From positions 310,001 to 374,000 of the forward strand of contig MSED01000008.1 of NCBI GenBank assembly GCA_002099365.1: 64,000 nt of DNA, given 5' to 3'. The stretch comes from Phialophora verrucosa (taxonomy: Eukaryota; Ascomycota; Eurotiomycetes; Chaetothyriales; Herpotrichiellaceae). The notes beneath the pieces were generated by a model that did no database searches, had not been told where the DNA came from, and was given only the letters and a program-made list of their open reading frames with translations. The first letter of the stretch is position 1. Every line of letters begins with the position of its first letter. Position numbers and translations under genes: made by a program. Shown here piece by piece: positions 42,193 to 52,947 of this stretch.

Positions 42193-45100
42193 GTTACCAC
42201 GGAGCAGAATTTCCTTCGAATACTGGTCGACCCAGATGATGCCAATATTGAGTACGTTAAGCCGGGGAGGAGCGCATCCCACCCGGTTTTATCACCTGTA
42301 TCCCTGTGGATATTGGTTGGCTCACACCAAGCCAGCTAACAACTACCCAGCATCGTGGCCGTACATGGCCTCAACCCGGTCAACAAGGTCTTCCACGCCG
42401 AGGAGACGTGGACGGCAAAAAACAAGAAGATGTGGCTGTCCGATTTTCTTCCTAAGCGCCTGCCAGATGCACGGATCTTGCTCTTCGGCTACAATTCCAA
42501 TGTGGCGATTGAGACCTCGACCGCTGGCGTCGACGAGCAAGCTGTCAATCTGCTGGATCTATTAACTGCACGACGAAAGCAGGTCTCTCCGCAGAGGCGG
42601 ATCATATTCATCGCACACAGTCTCGGTGGTATTGTTATCAAGAGGGTATGTTGAAAAACTGCTGTCCTAGCCACTGACTCGAGCCTGGTATTGCATGCCA
42701 CCTCCATTCTATCTCCTCGAAGAATTTATTTATGCAAGCAGAAACCAACCTTGAACAATTATCAGGCACTAGTCGAAGCGAAACTTGACGACAAATACGC
42801 CAGTATTCGGAAAGCGACATACGGACTCGTATTCTTCGCAACTCCCCATCGTGGGGGGAATTTTGCTAACTTGGGCGATGTTGCCGCAAACATTGCTAGA
42901 TCTGTCCTGTGGAATCCCAAAAATACGTTCATGGACAATCTCAAACACAACTCCATCTTCTCCGAACGTCTCCGAGACGAGTTCAGACACCAGCTGGAGG
43001 ATTACCAGATACTCTCCTTCTATGAGACAAAGCGATTGGGGCCGGACTTGGTACGTTGAAGATTACCATCACATGGATGCAACTCACACAGTTTAGATCG
43101 TGGATGCGCGTTCTGCAATCCTTGGTCTCCCAGGGAAAAGAGAAACTGCCATTGCGCTTGACGCGGACCACAGGAGTATTTGCAAATTTCCTGAACCAAA
43201 TTCGGCGTACCAGCAGGTCGAAGACGGTTTAGCAACATTGGTCGAAGAAGCTCTCCAATCGACTGTCGAGACAGTCGAGGCCACTTTTCAAGTCCCCGAG
43301 GTCTACTCGCCTACATGTAAGTAAGATGAAGGCTCGATGGCAGACAGCCTGAGCACAGTATTCGCACTGCCTTTGAGAGTGCAAAACTCAAGTAGACCTC
43401 TGTGGCATTTTCAGGACGCTGTCTTTTTCGTCTCACAGACACTCGCGAGGAGACGTATGCTGACTGATCTCTCCAGTCTTCGTACCCTACCGAAAGAATT
43501 CGAGCTTCGTTGGCCGCGAGAACATTATCAAGCGTCTGCTTAAAATACTAGGTCCCAATCCTGAAGAGCAGAGACGAGCGGCGCTTTATGGGCTCGGGGG
43601 GATCGGGTATGTTCCTCAAGTCCTCTTACGGGGAACTTTGCTCACCAACACAGAAAGACTCAGATTGCACTCAGCTATGCTCACCGATGTAGAGAGAAGA
43701 ATCCGAAGACGTCGGTCTTTTGGATCCATGCCAGCAACTTGGAAAGATTCCACCAGTCTTTTATGGATTTAGCCGACGAATTGAAGATACCCGGGGCTGA
43801 TTCTCCAAAAGCAGACATCCTGAGTCTTGTGAGAAACTGGCTAAGCAACAAGAAGAATAGTGGTGATTGGTTGATGATCATTGACAACGCTGACGATTTT
43901 GACATGTTCTTCAAGCCCCCTTAGTTCCCACGGCAAACGAAGCTTTCCAGGGAGACTTGCTGGGTATATACCGGACTGTGCACATGGGGCTGTGTTGTTG
44001 ACAACTCGGAACATGAAGGTGGGGATAAGGATGGTGAACAAGGTGAATTCGGTGCTACAGGTTAGGCGCATGGCAGAACTGGAGGCAATTGACCTGGTCC
44101 GGAAGATCCTCGACGACAATGATAAATACCAGAGAGAGGATATTGCGGAACTTGCCAAAAAGCTGGAATACATCCCGCTAGCTTTGACTCAGGCCGTGGC
44201 GTACATTTGGGAGAAGGGCTGCCCCATCCAGAGATATCTGGCGCTGTATGAGAAGAGCATGGTCAATGCGCTCATCCTCCTCGGCCATAACGCTACTCAC
44301 AGTCTGGCTGAGGATGAGGCTCAAAACGCAGTGACGACCACTTGGATGATGTCTTTCACGCAGATCAAAGACCAGAACACCCTGTCTGCCGATATTCTGT
44401 CCTTGCTGGCCTTTCTGGATCGGCATTGCATCCCGGATGAGCTGATCTGGAGGCGAGATCCGAGTCTTTCGGATATGGATTTTGAGGACGCCTGTGGGCT
44501 CTTGAAAGGATTCTCTTTGATTGAAGAGATCCCTTTGACCCTGCGTGGAGAGAGTCATGCAGCATTTAGTCTGCATCGAATGGTGCAGCTGGTAACGCAG
44601 GAATGGTTGCAGTTCTATGGAGAGCCCGCTGTCTGGGCGGAACAAGCGCTGGTGGCTGTCTCAATCGTCTTTCCTCCCGGGGAAAGAGAAGAATGGAAAA
44701 GCTGCGAGATCTATCTCCCTCATGTCAAAGTGGTGCTGGAGAGCAATGGGCAGTCCGGAGTGATAGTGTGTCGACTTCCAAAGCGGCATTACTGCACAAT
44801 GCAGCCACCTATTTTCGCGTCAAGGGCTACCACGGCCGTGCAGAAGAAGTGGCGCGCCAGGCTGTGGCAGCCAGGCAAGTTTCACTCGGGCCAAAGCACC
44901 CGGACACACTGGCTAATCACACCAACCTCTCGCGCGTCCTCTTTGAGGAGGGCAGGATCGAAGCGGCTATGGAACTCCAGCTCGAAGCGGTGAAAGCGGC
45001 GGGGTCATCCATCCCAGAGGACCACCCAGATAAACTTCGGGCGGTGGCTCATCTGGCGGCTCTTCACGGCATCCAAGGTCGATTTGACGAGGCTGAGCGC

Positions 45101-45994
45101 CTGCAAAAGCATGTGCTGCAACTGGGCGAGCCGAAACTGGGCCAGGACCATCCCGACGTCCTGCTCACGATGCGTGACTTGGCCGTCAGTTACGGGCATC
45201 TGGGTCGATACGACGAGGCGGAAGAACTCAACCAGCTGGTCCTGGAACGCAGAACGCGTGTCCTGGGCGATGACCATCCTGAAACCCTTATCAGCATGCT
45301 AGACTTGGCTGCAACGTATATGCGGCAGAATTCAGCCCCGAAGGCAAAGTTGGCCGAGGAGAAGGAACGCAAGGTGATTGAAGCTCGGGAGAGAGTTCTC
45401 GGTAAGGAACACCCAGCCACAATACAAGCAATGGAGCATTTGCGCGGCACATACGAGTGGCAAGGCCGGCACGATGACGCGACGAAGCTTCAAGAGCAGA
45501 TCGAGGCAATCAATCGAAACGGCAGCCAACGGACAGCTGAGCTTTCGGACACCGAGAAACTGAGCATGAGCCGTAACATTATGACTTACGAGCTGCCCCT
45601 TCGCTCGAACCGGATACGGCGGATGTCTCACGACGAAGATATTGCAGGGGAGACACCTGGGGAGAAGCAGGAAGCGGAGTGGGGTCCCCAGATACGAGCG
45701 ACGAGGAGCTGGGTCGACCTGAAACTTACGGTGGACGACACCACAAACACGGAGCAGGTGAGCCCATATGCCACGAATACAAAGCCAGGGCATCACCACG
45801 CTCAGTCAATGTCGTCTTCGGCATCGCCGTCGTCCTCCGCGAACATAATACCCCCTGGCGAGCAAGCAAAGAGAACCCGCAGTTCTGGGGGGGGCTTTCG
45901 TTCTCGGTTCAAGAGTTTGCAAGGAGAGAGTGGGGAACAGTCAGGGAAGTCGGAAGAGAAGACTCGGAAGAAAGGCTGGTTCTCGAGGCATTAG
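42193..45994 (+). pseudogene. STAND/NLR-like gene (alpha/beta hydrolase, NB-ARC, TPR) with two frame disruptions
   Basis: Exons 42193-42251, 42351-42645, 42766-43050, 43097-43316, 43477-43606 and 43654-45994 join cleanly in frame. They encode a hydrolase domain (DANIDIVAVHGLNPVNK, nucleophile motif IAHSLGG, FFATPHRGG), then NB-ARC with P-loop GLGGIGKTQIAL split by an intron and Walker B LMIIDNADD, then at least four kinesin-light-chain-type TPRs (PDTLANHTNLSRVLFEEGR, PDVLLTMRDLAVSYGHLGRY). Total about 1100 aa, with a basic Ser-rich tail. Reading breaks twice: after DMFFKP at a C5 run (43916-43920), where one base is surplus and a stop follows at 43924; and near 44750-44775 (GTGTGT), where frame shifts back. 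No intron can fix either without removing Walker B or a TPR helix. Related fungal proteins act in non-self recognition and cell death. It is a pseudogene, or the assembly has two errors. The first exon is uncertain. Confidence 0.75.
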
Positions 45995-46824
45995 ACCTAG
46001 GTAGTATTGAACGTCAGCCTCATCATCAAAGTTAGATCTGAGGAATAATTAATCGGGCGATAAAGTTCAGCTTCGGACCTGATGAAAGTATTCCTTTAAG
46101 GAGGTCTTCTGGATATGAATAGAGGGGTTAGCCGGTGTGGGACTTTCTAGCTGGCTTGTCCCTATCCTGAGCCCATCTTCGTTAGGTGCTAGCGCTCTGA
46201 GAGAGTGAGAGGAAGCTCGGGAAGGTAGGAAGGAAGGAGGATCGACTGTGGCTCAATTGGAGGACATGGTTATATTCGAAGAGGTCGAGGGCGACGCCTG
46301 ACTATATACTTACGAAGGCCTCTAGTAAGATAATATTACGTCTGGGCCTCGAACGCCTATATCTTACGGCCTATAACGCTTTGGCGTCGTCTTTACAGAC
46401 CCTCGGGCAACCTTCCCAGTCACACCGACCTCCATTTCTTGGACCTGCGTGCTTGCCACATGGCACTTGATCAACAAGTCGCTCGGGGGCCCAGGGCATC
46501 TCTCTCCTCTGCCACCATGATCCCTGCTGGGCCGACGGGCGCGAAAAGCAACCGCAGTGCAGTCGGCAGTATTTGGAAGCCCGCAGCTTCATCGCGCTAG
46601 TGGAAGGCGGCGAAGGCGGCGGCAGGCAGGCAACTGTAGCAGCCTCGTTTCTCATGGTCCAGTGCAGCCTGAACGACAACTGTGTCTGCCTGCCCTGACA
46701 TGCACACTGGAATGACAGCAGCGCAGTACACGCATCGCAGATTAGATATTACCGTCGACAATCAGGAATCGGGAAACTCTTGGCGCCGTTATATCTCTGA
46801 CCACTCCGGCATGAACGAAGAACT
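45995..46824. other. Intergenic region, no supported gene
   Basis: Around 46300-46370 the sequence is AT-rich with TTACG/CTTACGGCC-like words, perhaps a decayed repeat; no terminal repeats were found. The rest probably holds the promoter of the F-box gene. Confidence 0.4.
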
Positions 46825-49800
46825 ATGAAGGGCCATCCGCTCGCCTCACCCCCTGCAAAACCTGGGACGCTCGGGTCCTTACCATCAGAGATCCTTCAGC
46901 AGATTTTCTACTTCACGACACCTGTAACGTTCTTCCAACTCATTCAAGTCAACCGCAAGTTCTTCGGGGTAGCATCTGAAAGCAGAGAACTCATCCTGCA
47001 CCACCTGAGGAATGTGCCAGGCAAAAAGCTCGGATTAGACGACCGCTCGATCTCGACTAGCGACCTATTTCTCATCTTTCGCCAGCGTGCTACTGCTCAT
47101 CTCTATGGCGTCAACTTCACGGCCGATTGTCGCAACCTGGAACCCTCATTCAAGAGCCCTGTCGTCTTCGACCCACGAGCCTCATGCCTCACAGCAGACG
47201 GCGATAGCTGTGTGGTTTTCAGGAACAGTCTGCGAATCAAGCTAAATTTGCACAGCAATGCCGCTTACGGTGACACCATCGAGTCGCCCTACGCTGACGG
47301 CCGCGCGAAGATCATCCAGGTCGTGCAGAAAACCTACTATATATCAGTCCTGTATGCCTGGGAGCCACCTGAGAAGGATCTGGCCGAAGAAACCTCTCAT
47401 CCGGAGCCAAATATTCCCTTGAGGGCGCAAGACACCGACCGGCACAGAACTGCATATGACCATCGGGACGGCCTTCGTTATAGAGCCCCGCGAAGCCAAC
47501 CGAAGATTCCTTCGCCATCTGCTCCCCGGGTCCGGTATCATCTTTTCCATTATGACCTGTATCGAAGCGATCGGCCAACCTTCTTTCTTATCCCGGCGCA
47601 CAAGTCATTACGCGGCCATGATCTTGTGCCCGTCCACCTTGCAGTCCACAATCGTTTGCAATGTGCAATTCTTTGGGATCTTCCCGATACTGTTCGTCCA
47701 ACAACCCATGCTACGGTCTGCGTCTACAGGGGCGAGCATCTCCATCTCAATGAACCAGGAAACTACGATGTGTGGGTCATATATCCGTTCGACCATCCCG
47801 CTCCGAACTGTCGCCCAGGAGTAAAAGTCGGGGCCAGTGAAATTAGCGGGGGGGATTCAGACCCTGACCATGGTGCATATGGCAGTAGCGACAGAAGGCC
47901 GTACACTTACACAGAGAATCACCAGCCGAGCAACCATGGTAGTCGTAACCGTGACTACGATGCGGACTTACGCTTCTTGCACTACCCCTTGAAACCCCGG
48001 TCGATCTCCCTCTTCAACGATGGTCGTCGTTTATCGCTCTACGCACCTGGCTCAATTACACCGTACACAACACTACTGGCAAACGAACCAGTCCGGACTT
48101 GCATGCACCCTTCCAACCTATCGCCTTCGTGGCCCAACACACCAGGCACACAGTGGCCTCGCAGGCTTTGTCGCCTGGTACGCGGGATGAATCAGACTTG
48201 GATACGCGGACATCGTTTCGCACTGTCACTGCCATTCTTTAGCAAACACGATACAACAATTCAGCCTGCTTCTAGGTATCGCGACCCGGAGGAGGTCAAT
48301 CCCGAGGTCGAGTACGAATGTGTTACGAACATGCTCTGTTTAGCCACTGCGCGAGTCCCTTCGTTTCACATCGCTGCTGCGCGAGGAGATACTCTTGGCT
48401 CTGGCCCCGAAGTTCTCACCATAGTACAAATCCGCCTGAGCAAGCATGCAGATGACTGTCTACACAGTGAATATAAAGACGGTCTACCCGCAACCTTGCC
48501 GCGTCCGCCGAGGGAGCCACGAAGCCGCAGAACTGTCACCGATCCGAATGCTGCGCAAGATCTGGATTTTAGTGTCCTGCCTGTCCCGGAAATCACGGCA
48601 GACGATGCGGCCAGTGGGACTGAGGTCGCCGATCATTCAGAACACGAGGTAGAAATCCACTCTGATTCTGACGACGATCCAGGCCGCGGCGGTAGGGACA
48701 GCACAGAGGTCCGCGTTGTCGCCCGCCTATGGGGATGGAATGCGCAAGACACTTCACTGTCGGGGTCAGAAACCGTCAAGGTGTCGCCTATGGGTGAGAG
48801 GATTGCGATTGCGCAATGGGACAAAGTGCTCATCTATGCGTTGGACCCTGACGCACTGTGCGAGGAAGCATGGGATGATGGGACTGACAGTGTTACTAAC
48901 AATGGAAGCGATTCGAGCAACAACAACGAACCTGGTCATGAAAGTGACTTTGATTTCGAGGATGAGGACGAAGATAACGGTGTGGCCAGTTTCCCCGGGG
49001 ATGTGGAAACGGACGAAGGCCTGGACGCAGATGGCGACATTGGCATGGGTGACGCAAGTGACGCAACCCCTGATCCAATTCCGCTTTCTGAGCCTGCTCA
49101 AGAGCCTCTCCTATCGTTTTCGACAAACCATCCAACCCCACCACCAGCAGCAGGCTCTGTCGCTTCCAGAACATCCACCTCAACCAGAAATTTGGGCCAC
49201 TATTACCCTCATGTCAAGGACAAGAACCTCGGCTGGTCATACGCTCTTCTTCGACCCGTAGTGCTGAAAATGGATGGAGGAGCTGTTGTGCGTAAGATGT
49301 GCTGGGGGTTTGGACGCTGGAGGCAGAATGCAGGGGCCGACGGCGGAAGCAATGACGACGAAGATGAGATCGAGGATCCTGAATCGGAGGAATACGAGGG
49401 AGACGCGACAGACGAGGTAGCAGGGAATGCGAAGGAGACAAAGAAAGACAAGGAGGCAGATGGACTCGAGATTAGTGGGACCGAAGACTTGCCCCCGCCG
49501 GCTTCACTGAGAGCGGATGGCGACGGTGGCCAAGACAATGTTCGACCCTCAAGAGACGTCGAGATGGCCAACTTGCAAGACCAACCCGGAGCATCGTCAT
49601 CATCTACGTCGGATCTTCAGCCTCACAGCGCTGCAGCGAGAAACTGCGCGGACCGCTTCGAGCAGACACCACGCGGTGTGTTTGAGGCCGACGTCCCACC
49701 AGCACCCTCCTCAGACACGATACTAGGCCCCGGAGGACAGACCAAGCAGATCAGCCGTCCATCAGACTCTGACATTGATACTGACAAGCCGAGTCCCACC

Positions 49801-50124
49801 ACGTCCACCGTAGACGCGGATAAGCTAGTAATAGACCGGGAAGACAAGGCAAAGGGCGCGGCGAACGGGCGCGACCAAGCAGCAACGATGCCAGGCCTGG
49901 ACGACGTCGGCGCGGGGACCCCGGAGTCGGAGTCGAAATCCAAATCTCAACCGCAGCACCAGGAAGCGCATAAACGCACCCGTCGACGCAAGCCACGCGT
50001 GAGGATCGCCGAGGACGAGCTCGTCGTCATGACTGATCGCGGCATACAGATTTGGGATCTCAGCTCTTGGGGACGAGGCCGGCGGGTCCGAGACGAGCTT
50101 CTTTCCGGTGATATTCTGCTGTGA
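46825..50124 (+). CDS. Large F-box protein
   Basis: Intronless, 1099 aa. An F-box lies near residues 15-60 (LGSLPSEILQQIFYFTTPVT, QLIQVNRKFF), so the protein probably bridges substrates to an SCF (Skp1-cullin) ubiquitin ligase. The following ~500 residues contain beta-strand-rich stretches (ATAHLYGVNFTAD, VVFRNSLRIKLNL, RLWGWNAQDTSLSGSETVKV) that resemble a degenerate propeller, although no WD signature is clear. Long acidic disordered segments interrupt it (DSDDDPGRGG, DFDFEDEDEDNG). The C-terminus returns to a strand pair: DELVVMTDRGIQIWDLSSWG. Related uncharacterised F-box proteins with this layout occur across Pezizomycotina. Substrate unknown. Confidence 0.8.
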   Translation: MKGHPLASPPAKPGTLGSLPSEILQQIFYFTTPVTFFQLIQVNRKFFGVASESRELILHHLRNVPGKKLGLDDRSISTSDLFLIFRQRATAHLYGVNFTADCRNLEPSFKSPVVFDPRASCLTADGDSCVVFRNSLRIKLNLHSNAAYGDTIESPYADGRAKIIQVVQKTYYISVLYAWEPPEKDLAEETSHPEPNIPLRAQDTDRHRTAYDHRDGLRYRAPRSQPKIPSPSAPRVRYHLFHYDLYRSDRPTFFLIPAHKSLRGHDLVPVHLAVHNRLQCAILWDLPDTVRPTTHATVCVYRGEHLHLNEPGNYDVWVIYPFDHPAPNCRPGVKVGASEISGGDSDPDHGAYGSSDRRPYTYTENHQPSNHGSRNRDYDADLRFLHYPLKPRSISLFNDGRRLSLYAPGSITPYTTLLANEPVRTCMHPSNLSPSWPNTPGTQWPRRLCRLVRGMNQTWIRGHRFALSLPFFSKHDTTIQPASRYRDPEEVNPEVEYECVTNMLCLATARVPSFHIAAARGDTLGSGPEVLTIVQIRLSKHADDCLHSEYKDGLPATLPRPPREPRSRRTVTDPNAAQDLDFSVLPVPEITADDAASGTEVADHSEHEVEIHSDSDDDPGRGGRDSTEVRVVARLWGWNAQDTSLSGSETVKVSPMGERIAIAQWDKVLIYALDPDALCEEAWDDGTDSVTNNGSDSSNNNEPGHESDFDFEDEDEDNGVASFPGDVETDEGLDADGDIGMGDASDATPDPIPLSEPAQEPLLSFSTNHPTPPPAAGSVASRTSTSTRNLGHYYPHVKDKNLGWSYALLRPVVLKMDGGAVVRKMCWGFGRWRQNAGADGGSNDDEDEIEDPESEEYEGDATDEVAGNAKETKKDKEADGLEISGTEDLPPPASLRADGDGGQDNVRPSRDVEMANLQDQPGASSSSTSDLQPHSAAARNCADRFEQTPRGVFEADVPPAPSSDTILGPGGQTKQISRPSDSDIDTDKPSPTTSTVDADKLVIDREDKAKGAANGRDQAATMPGLDDVGAGTPESESKSKSQPQHQEAHKRTRRRKPRVRIAEDELVVMTDRGIQIWDLSSWGRGRRVRDELLSGDILL

Positions 50125-51313
50125 CGACCACCCGGACGATGGGGTACGGTACAGTACAGTACTGTACAAAACGGCACAGCACGGCACGGGCATGGAGTAC
50201 ACTCGGTCCATCCGTGACTGTTGAGCGTGAGCACGAATCTTCCCTAGGTCTGGCCAAGTGACGGAACCACGAAGCGACGAAGCGACGAATCGACGAAAAA
50301 TGATGCTACGGTCAAAGGTGGTGCCTTTGCGTTGCGTCGCGTCGGTCTCAATTGAATCACGGCCAATGGAGCAATGAAATTGTGATGCTTGAAATACGTA
50401 TCGTGAATCTGCTATTACGAGGTAATGCGGAGATGGTCATAGTTGCGTCGTTGGAGGAATTTCCTCGGTCAATGCATGGATGGATGGATGGATGGATGGA
50501 TGGAGAGGCTAATGCTGGATCTTCGCACTCGTATCTTCGGGCTACCAGTGCAATCTCCCACAGTGCAACGGAAGGACTGTGTTGCCAAATAACATCGTAG
50601 GGAGACGGAAGGGTAATGGGAGGGTGAATGGACGAAAGGAAAGACACGTTGGACTCGGGCTCGGTGTAAGTATTGTATCTACTTGTTGGGTCTACCGCAC
50701 CTGCCTACAGCTCATCGCTTGCTCTCCGATCTTCTCTCTCTGCTCTGATTCCTAGGTCAGTATTGATTCGACTGCACATTCCATCGCCCGCTGGCTCGTG
50801 CCTCTTTATACCTTGATAGAACGACCGGAAGATTCTCCACCAGAAAAGCGGCATTCATCAAAGTGTTACTCGTGCTCCAGCAGGTGAGGCCGATTTGAGA
50901 GTTGCAGAGATACTCTCAGCAACCTCAAGACTCGGTCTAGCTGCCTGCCTTGACCTTTTAGATCGGCGGTGCCATAACAGTCGCCTTGCAGTTTCAGTTC
51001 CTGTGACAGTGTCCCTTAGCGTAAACCTGTTTCCCACCGATAGGGTGTCATAACAGCTCGGCGAAATCCAGTGGCTTCTCCCAGCTGGACGGAGGAAATA
51101 GTCTGAGAAGGTGTAGAGTTGCTGTCATATGGAGCTGGGGTCGTCTCATCGACAACAGATCATCGAAGCGGAGCCGAGTGACACTGGCGGGCAAGAGAGG
51201 ATAGAACTTCGCTTTCTGAGATCTGGGGCATATCTTGCTGCCGCACTGACACTCATGCGCACCGTAAACATGAAATGTAGACTCTCGCCTCAGATATTCC
51301 AACTATAACTGGC
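50125..51313. other. Convergent intergenic region with simple repeats and a palindrome
   Basis: No coding exon is supported. It holds a 14-bp perfect palindrome GTACAGTACTGTAC at 50154-50167 soon after the F-box stop codon, a run of CGAAGCGA-like units at 50270-50297, and an ATGG microsatellite. The palindrome sits in the likely 3' UTR. Confidence 0.5.
50476..50504. repeat. (ATGG)n tetranucleotide microsatellite
   Basis: Seven uninterrupted ATGG units in the intergenic region after the F-box gene. Confidence 0.95.
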
Positions 51314-52054
51314 TCATTTTTCACCACCGCCGCCGCTTGTCATCATCAACATGGTAGCAATCAAGAACACCCACCAGTACTTCTGGAAGAAGCTCTTCTC
51401 CTGTTGTTCTTCTTGCGGAACCTCCCTTCCCTCGGCGTCGACTTGGGGTGGTGCTCGGGTAGCTAGAACCGGGGAAGGACCAGCACCAGAGATGACCAGA
51501 TTGACTCGAACAGGCTCATGCATAGCAGCTCGAGCAGCGGCTTCTTCTCTCGCTTTCTTGGTGTTTGGGATCGGAGGCGGAGGTGGTATCGGCCTTCCCT
51601 TTGCCTTTGCCCTCGCGACTTTCTTCTGGTGACGTTCCTCTTCCGGGGTTAACGGTGGAGGCGAGAGACTTGACACTGAGGCAGAGAAGACGGAGCCATC
51701 ATCTGGAGAGACCCAGAGATCAATCTTTTTGTAGACGTTGTCGCTGAATGTGTCTAGGGTCGTTATCGTCGAGCTGCCGTTCGGTAGCAGAATGCGGAGG
51801 AGCTTGGACGAGGTAGGCTCAGGTGTCGTAGATTGGAGTGAGTCTAGAGAGGGAGGAGTCCATGATGACAGTGTATGCTTTGACGTCCTGGGGTCGTAAA
51901 AGACAGTGGCCAGTGGCTTCACTGAGGAGGATCCGATCACTTCATAGGAAAGCGTGACCGACTTGGGCAGTTTGCCAGCAGCTGCGTCGGCCGCAGCCAG
52001 GACTGCGCAAGCAAAGAGAACCAACAGCGTCGATAAGAAACCGCGACCCGCCAT
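51314..52054 (-). CDS. EMC10: ER membrane protein complex subunit 10
   Basis: Intronless, 246 aa. EMC10 is a type I subunit of the ER membrane complex, which inserts tail-anchored and polytopic proteins. A clear signal peptide is seen (RGFLSTLLVLFACAVLAAAD), then a lumenal beta-rich domain (KSVTLSYEVIGSSSVKPLAT, SNVYKKIDLWVSPD-like text), a Pro/Arg/Lys-rich linker (GRPIPPPPPIPNTKKAREEA), and one transmembrane helix near the end (YWWVFLIATMLMMTS) followed by GGGGEK. The terminal helix plus glycine-rich tail is characteristic of fungal EMC10. Its ATG is 233 bp from that of TAD2 on the other strand. Confidence 0.82.
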   Translation of the reverse strand: MAGRGFLSTLLVLFACAVLAAADAAAGKLPKSVTLSYEVIGSSSVKPLATVFYDPRTSKHTLSSWTPPSLDSLQSTTPEPTSSKLLRILLPNGSSTITTLDTFSDNVYKKIDLWVSPDDGSVFSASVSSLSPPPLTPEEERHQKKVARAKAKGRPIPPPPPIPNTKKAREEAAARAAMHEPVRVNLVISGAGPSPVLATRAPPQVDAEGREVPQEEQQEKSFFQKYWWVFLIATMLMMTSGGGGEK

Positions 52055-52287
52055 GATCCAGGCAGTTGCAAAGCAATGATAATTGTCGCAGGGATCTCTC
52101 TGTCTTCACTCCGTCCTCACTTTGTTCTCAGATCACCTCCCCATCGCGACAACATCCACTTCCTCCACATCCTCTCTACAAGGCAACAAAGCCGACTACG
52201 GCGAAGCACAGACGGAGAAAGCATCACCAGAATCCACTGCTTCGAGTTCTCTCTTCTTTCTCTCCAGTGAGTCAAGATGTAGCCAAG
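52055..52287. promoter_or_regulatory. Short divergent promoter of EMC10 and TAD2
   Basis: Only 233 bp separate the chosen start codons. The TAD2 side is C/T-rich. If translation began at the upstream in-frame ATG (52066) only 11 bp would separate the two coding regions, one reason to prefer 52288. Confidence 0.45.
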
Positions 52288-52947
52288 ATGGACTTCCTTC
52301 AGGGCATCCCCGGACCTGAAGGGTCTGAATTTCTTTCGTTGGCTGACATGGACTCCTCAGACGACGAAATGGCGACTCGAGCCGGGATCAAGCAAGAACC
52401 CACCAACGACAAGGACAAAATCCATCCCCATGTCCAGGAAAATCTCCAGCTTCACCAAGGATTCATGCTCCAGGCCATCGATACCGCCGAACAAGCACTC
52501 AAAGAAGGAGAGACGCCAGTCGCCTGCGTCCTCGTTTATGAGGGTGAGGTGGTTGCCCGTGGAATGAACGACACCAATCGATCTCTCAACGGGACTCGAC
52601 ACGCCGAATTTCTCGCTATTGCTGAGTTCTGCAAGAAATACCCACAAGCCAAGCTCAAGGAGACTGATCTCTACGTCACGGTTGAGCCCTGCATCATGTG
52701 TGCCTCCGCTCTGAGACAGTACGGCATTCGCTGCGTCTACTACGGCTGTGGCAATGATCGATTCGGAGGAAATGGAAGTGTGCTGCCGGTCAATTCTGAT
52801 AAGGGTCTGGAGGAAGGCTATCCAAGTTATGGAGGCATCTTCAGAAAGGAGGCTATCATGTTGTTGCGTCGATTCTACATCCAGGAGAACGAGAACGCCC
52901 CAAATCCTCGAGCGAAGGGAAACCGAGAGTTGAAGCCGGTCGTCTGA
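52288..52947 (+). CDS. TAD2: tRNA-specific adenosine deaminase catalytic subunit Tad2
   Basis: Intronless, 219 aa from MDFLQGIPG. Tad2, with Tad3, converts adenosine 34 of tRNA anticodons to inosine. The cytidine-deaminase-like zinc site is complete: RHAEF carries the zinc His and catalytic Glu, and EPCIMCASAL carries the two zinc cysteines. GETPVACVLVYEGEVVARG and YYGCGNDRFGGNGSVLPV are further family hallmarks. The frame remains open upstream to an ATG at 52066, which would add 74 residues rich in basic and Pro/Ser residues; I chose 52288 for family fit, but an alternative longer form is possible. Divergent from EMC10. Confidence 0.92.
   Translation: MDFLQGIPGPEGSEFLSLADMDSSDDEMATRAGIKQEPTNDKDKIHPHVQENLQLHQGFMLQAIDTAEQALKEGETPVACVLVYEGEVVARGMNDTNRSLNGTRHAEFLAIAEFCKKYPQAKLKETDLYVTVEPCIMCASALRQYGIRCVYYGCGNDRFGGNGSVLPVNSDKGLEEGYPSYGGIFRKEAIMLLRRFYIQENENAPNPRAKGNRELKPVV

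Noticed and set aside
41823..42239. 138-codon plus-strand frame before the NLR-like gene
   Set aside because: Composition is rich in Cys, Ser and Arg without any family pattern, and it overlaps the first NLR exon in a different frame.
43854..43921. Possible intron explaining the first NLR frame break, since CCCCCTTAG resembles an acceptor
   Set aside because: Any donor upstream would remove the Walker B segment LMIIDNADD, and downstream coding continues at once in the next frame.
44759..44803. A 45-nt GT...AG unit at the second NLR frame break
   Set aside because: Its length is a multiple of three, so it would not change frame, and it would delete the first TPR helix.
46340..46365. CTCGAACGCC resembling a tRNA T-loop on the minus strand
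   Set aside because: No paired T stem, acceptor stem or anticodon arm can be built around it.
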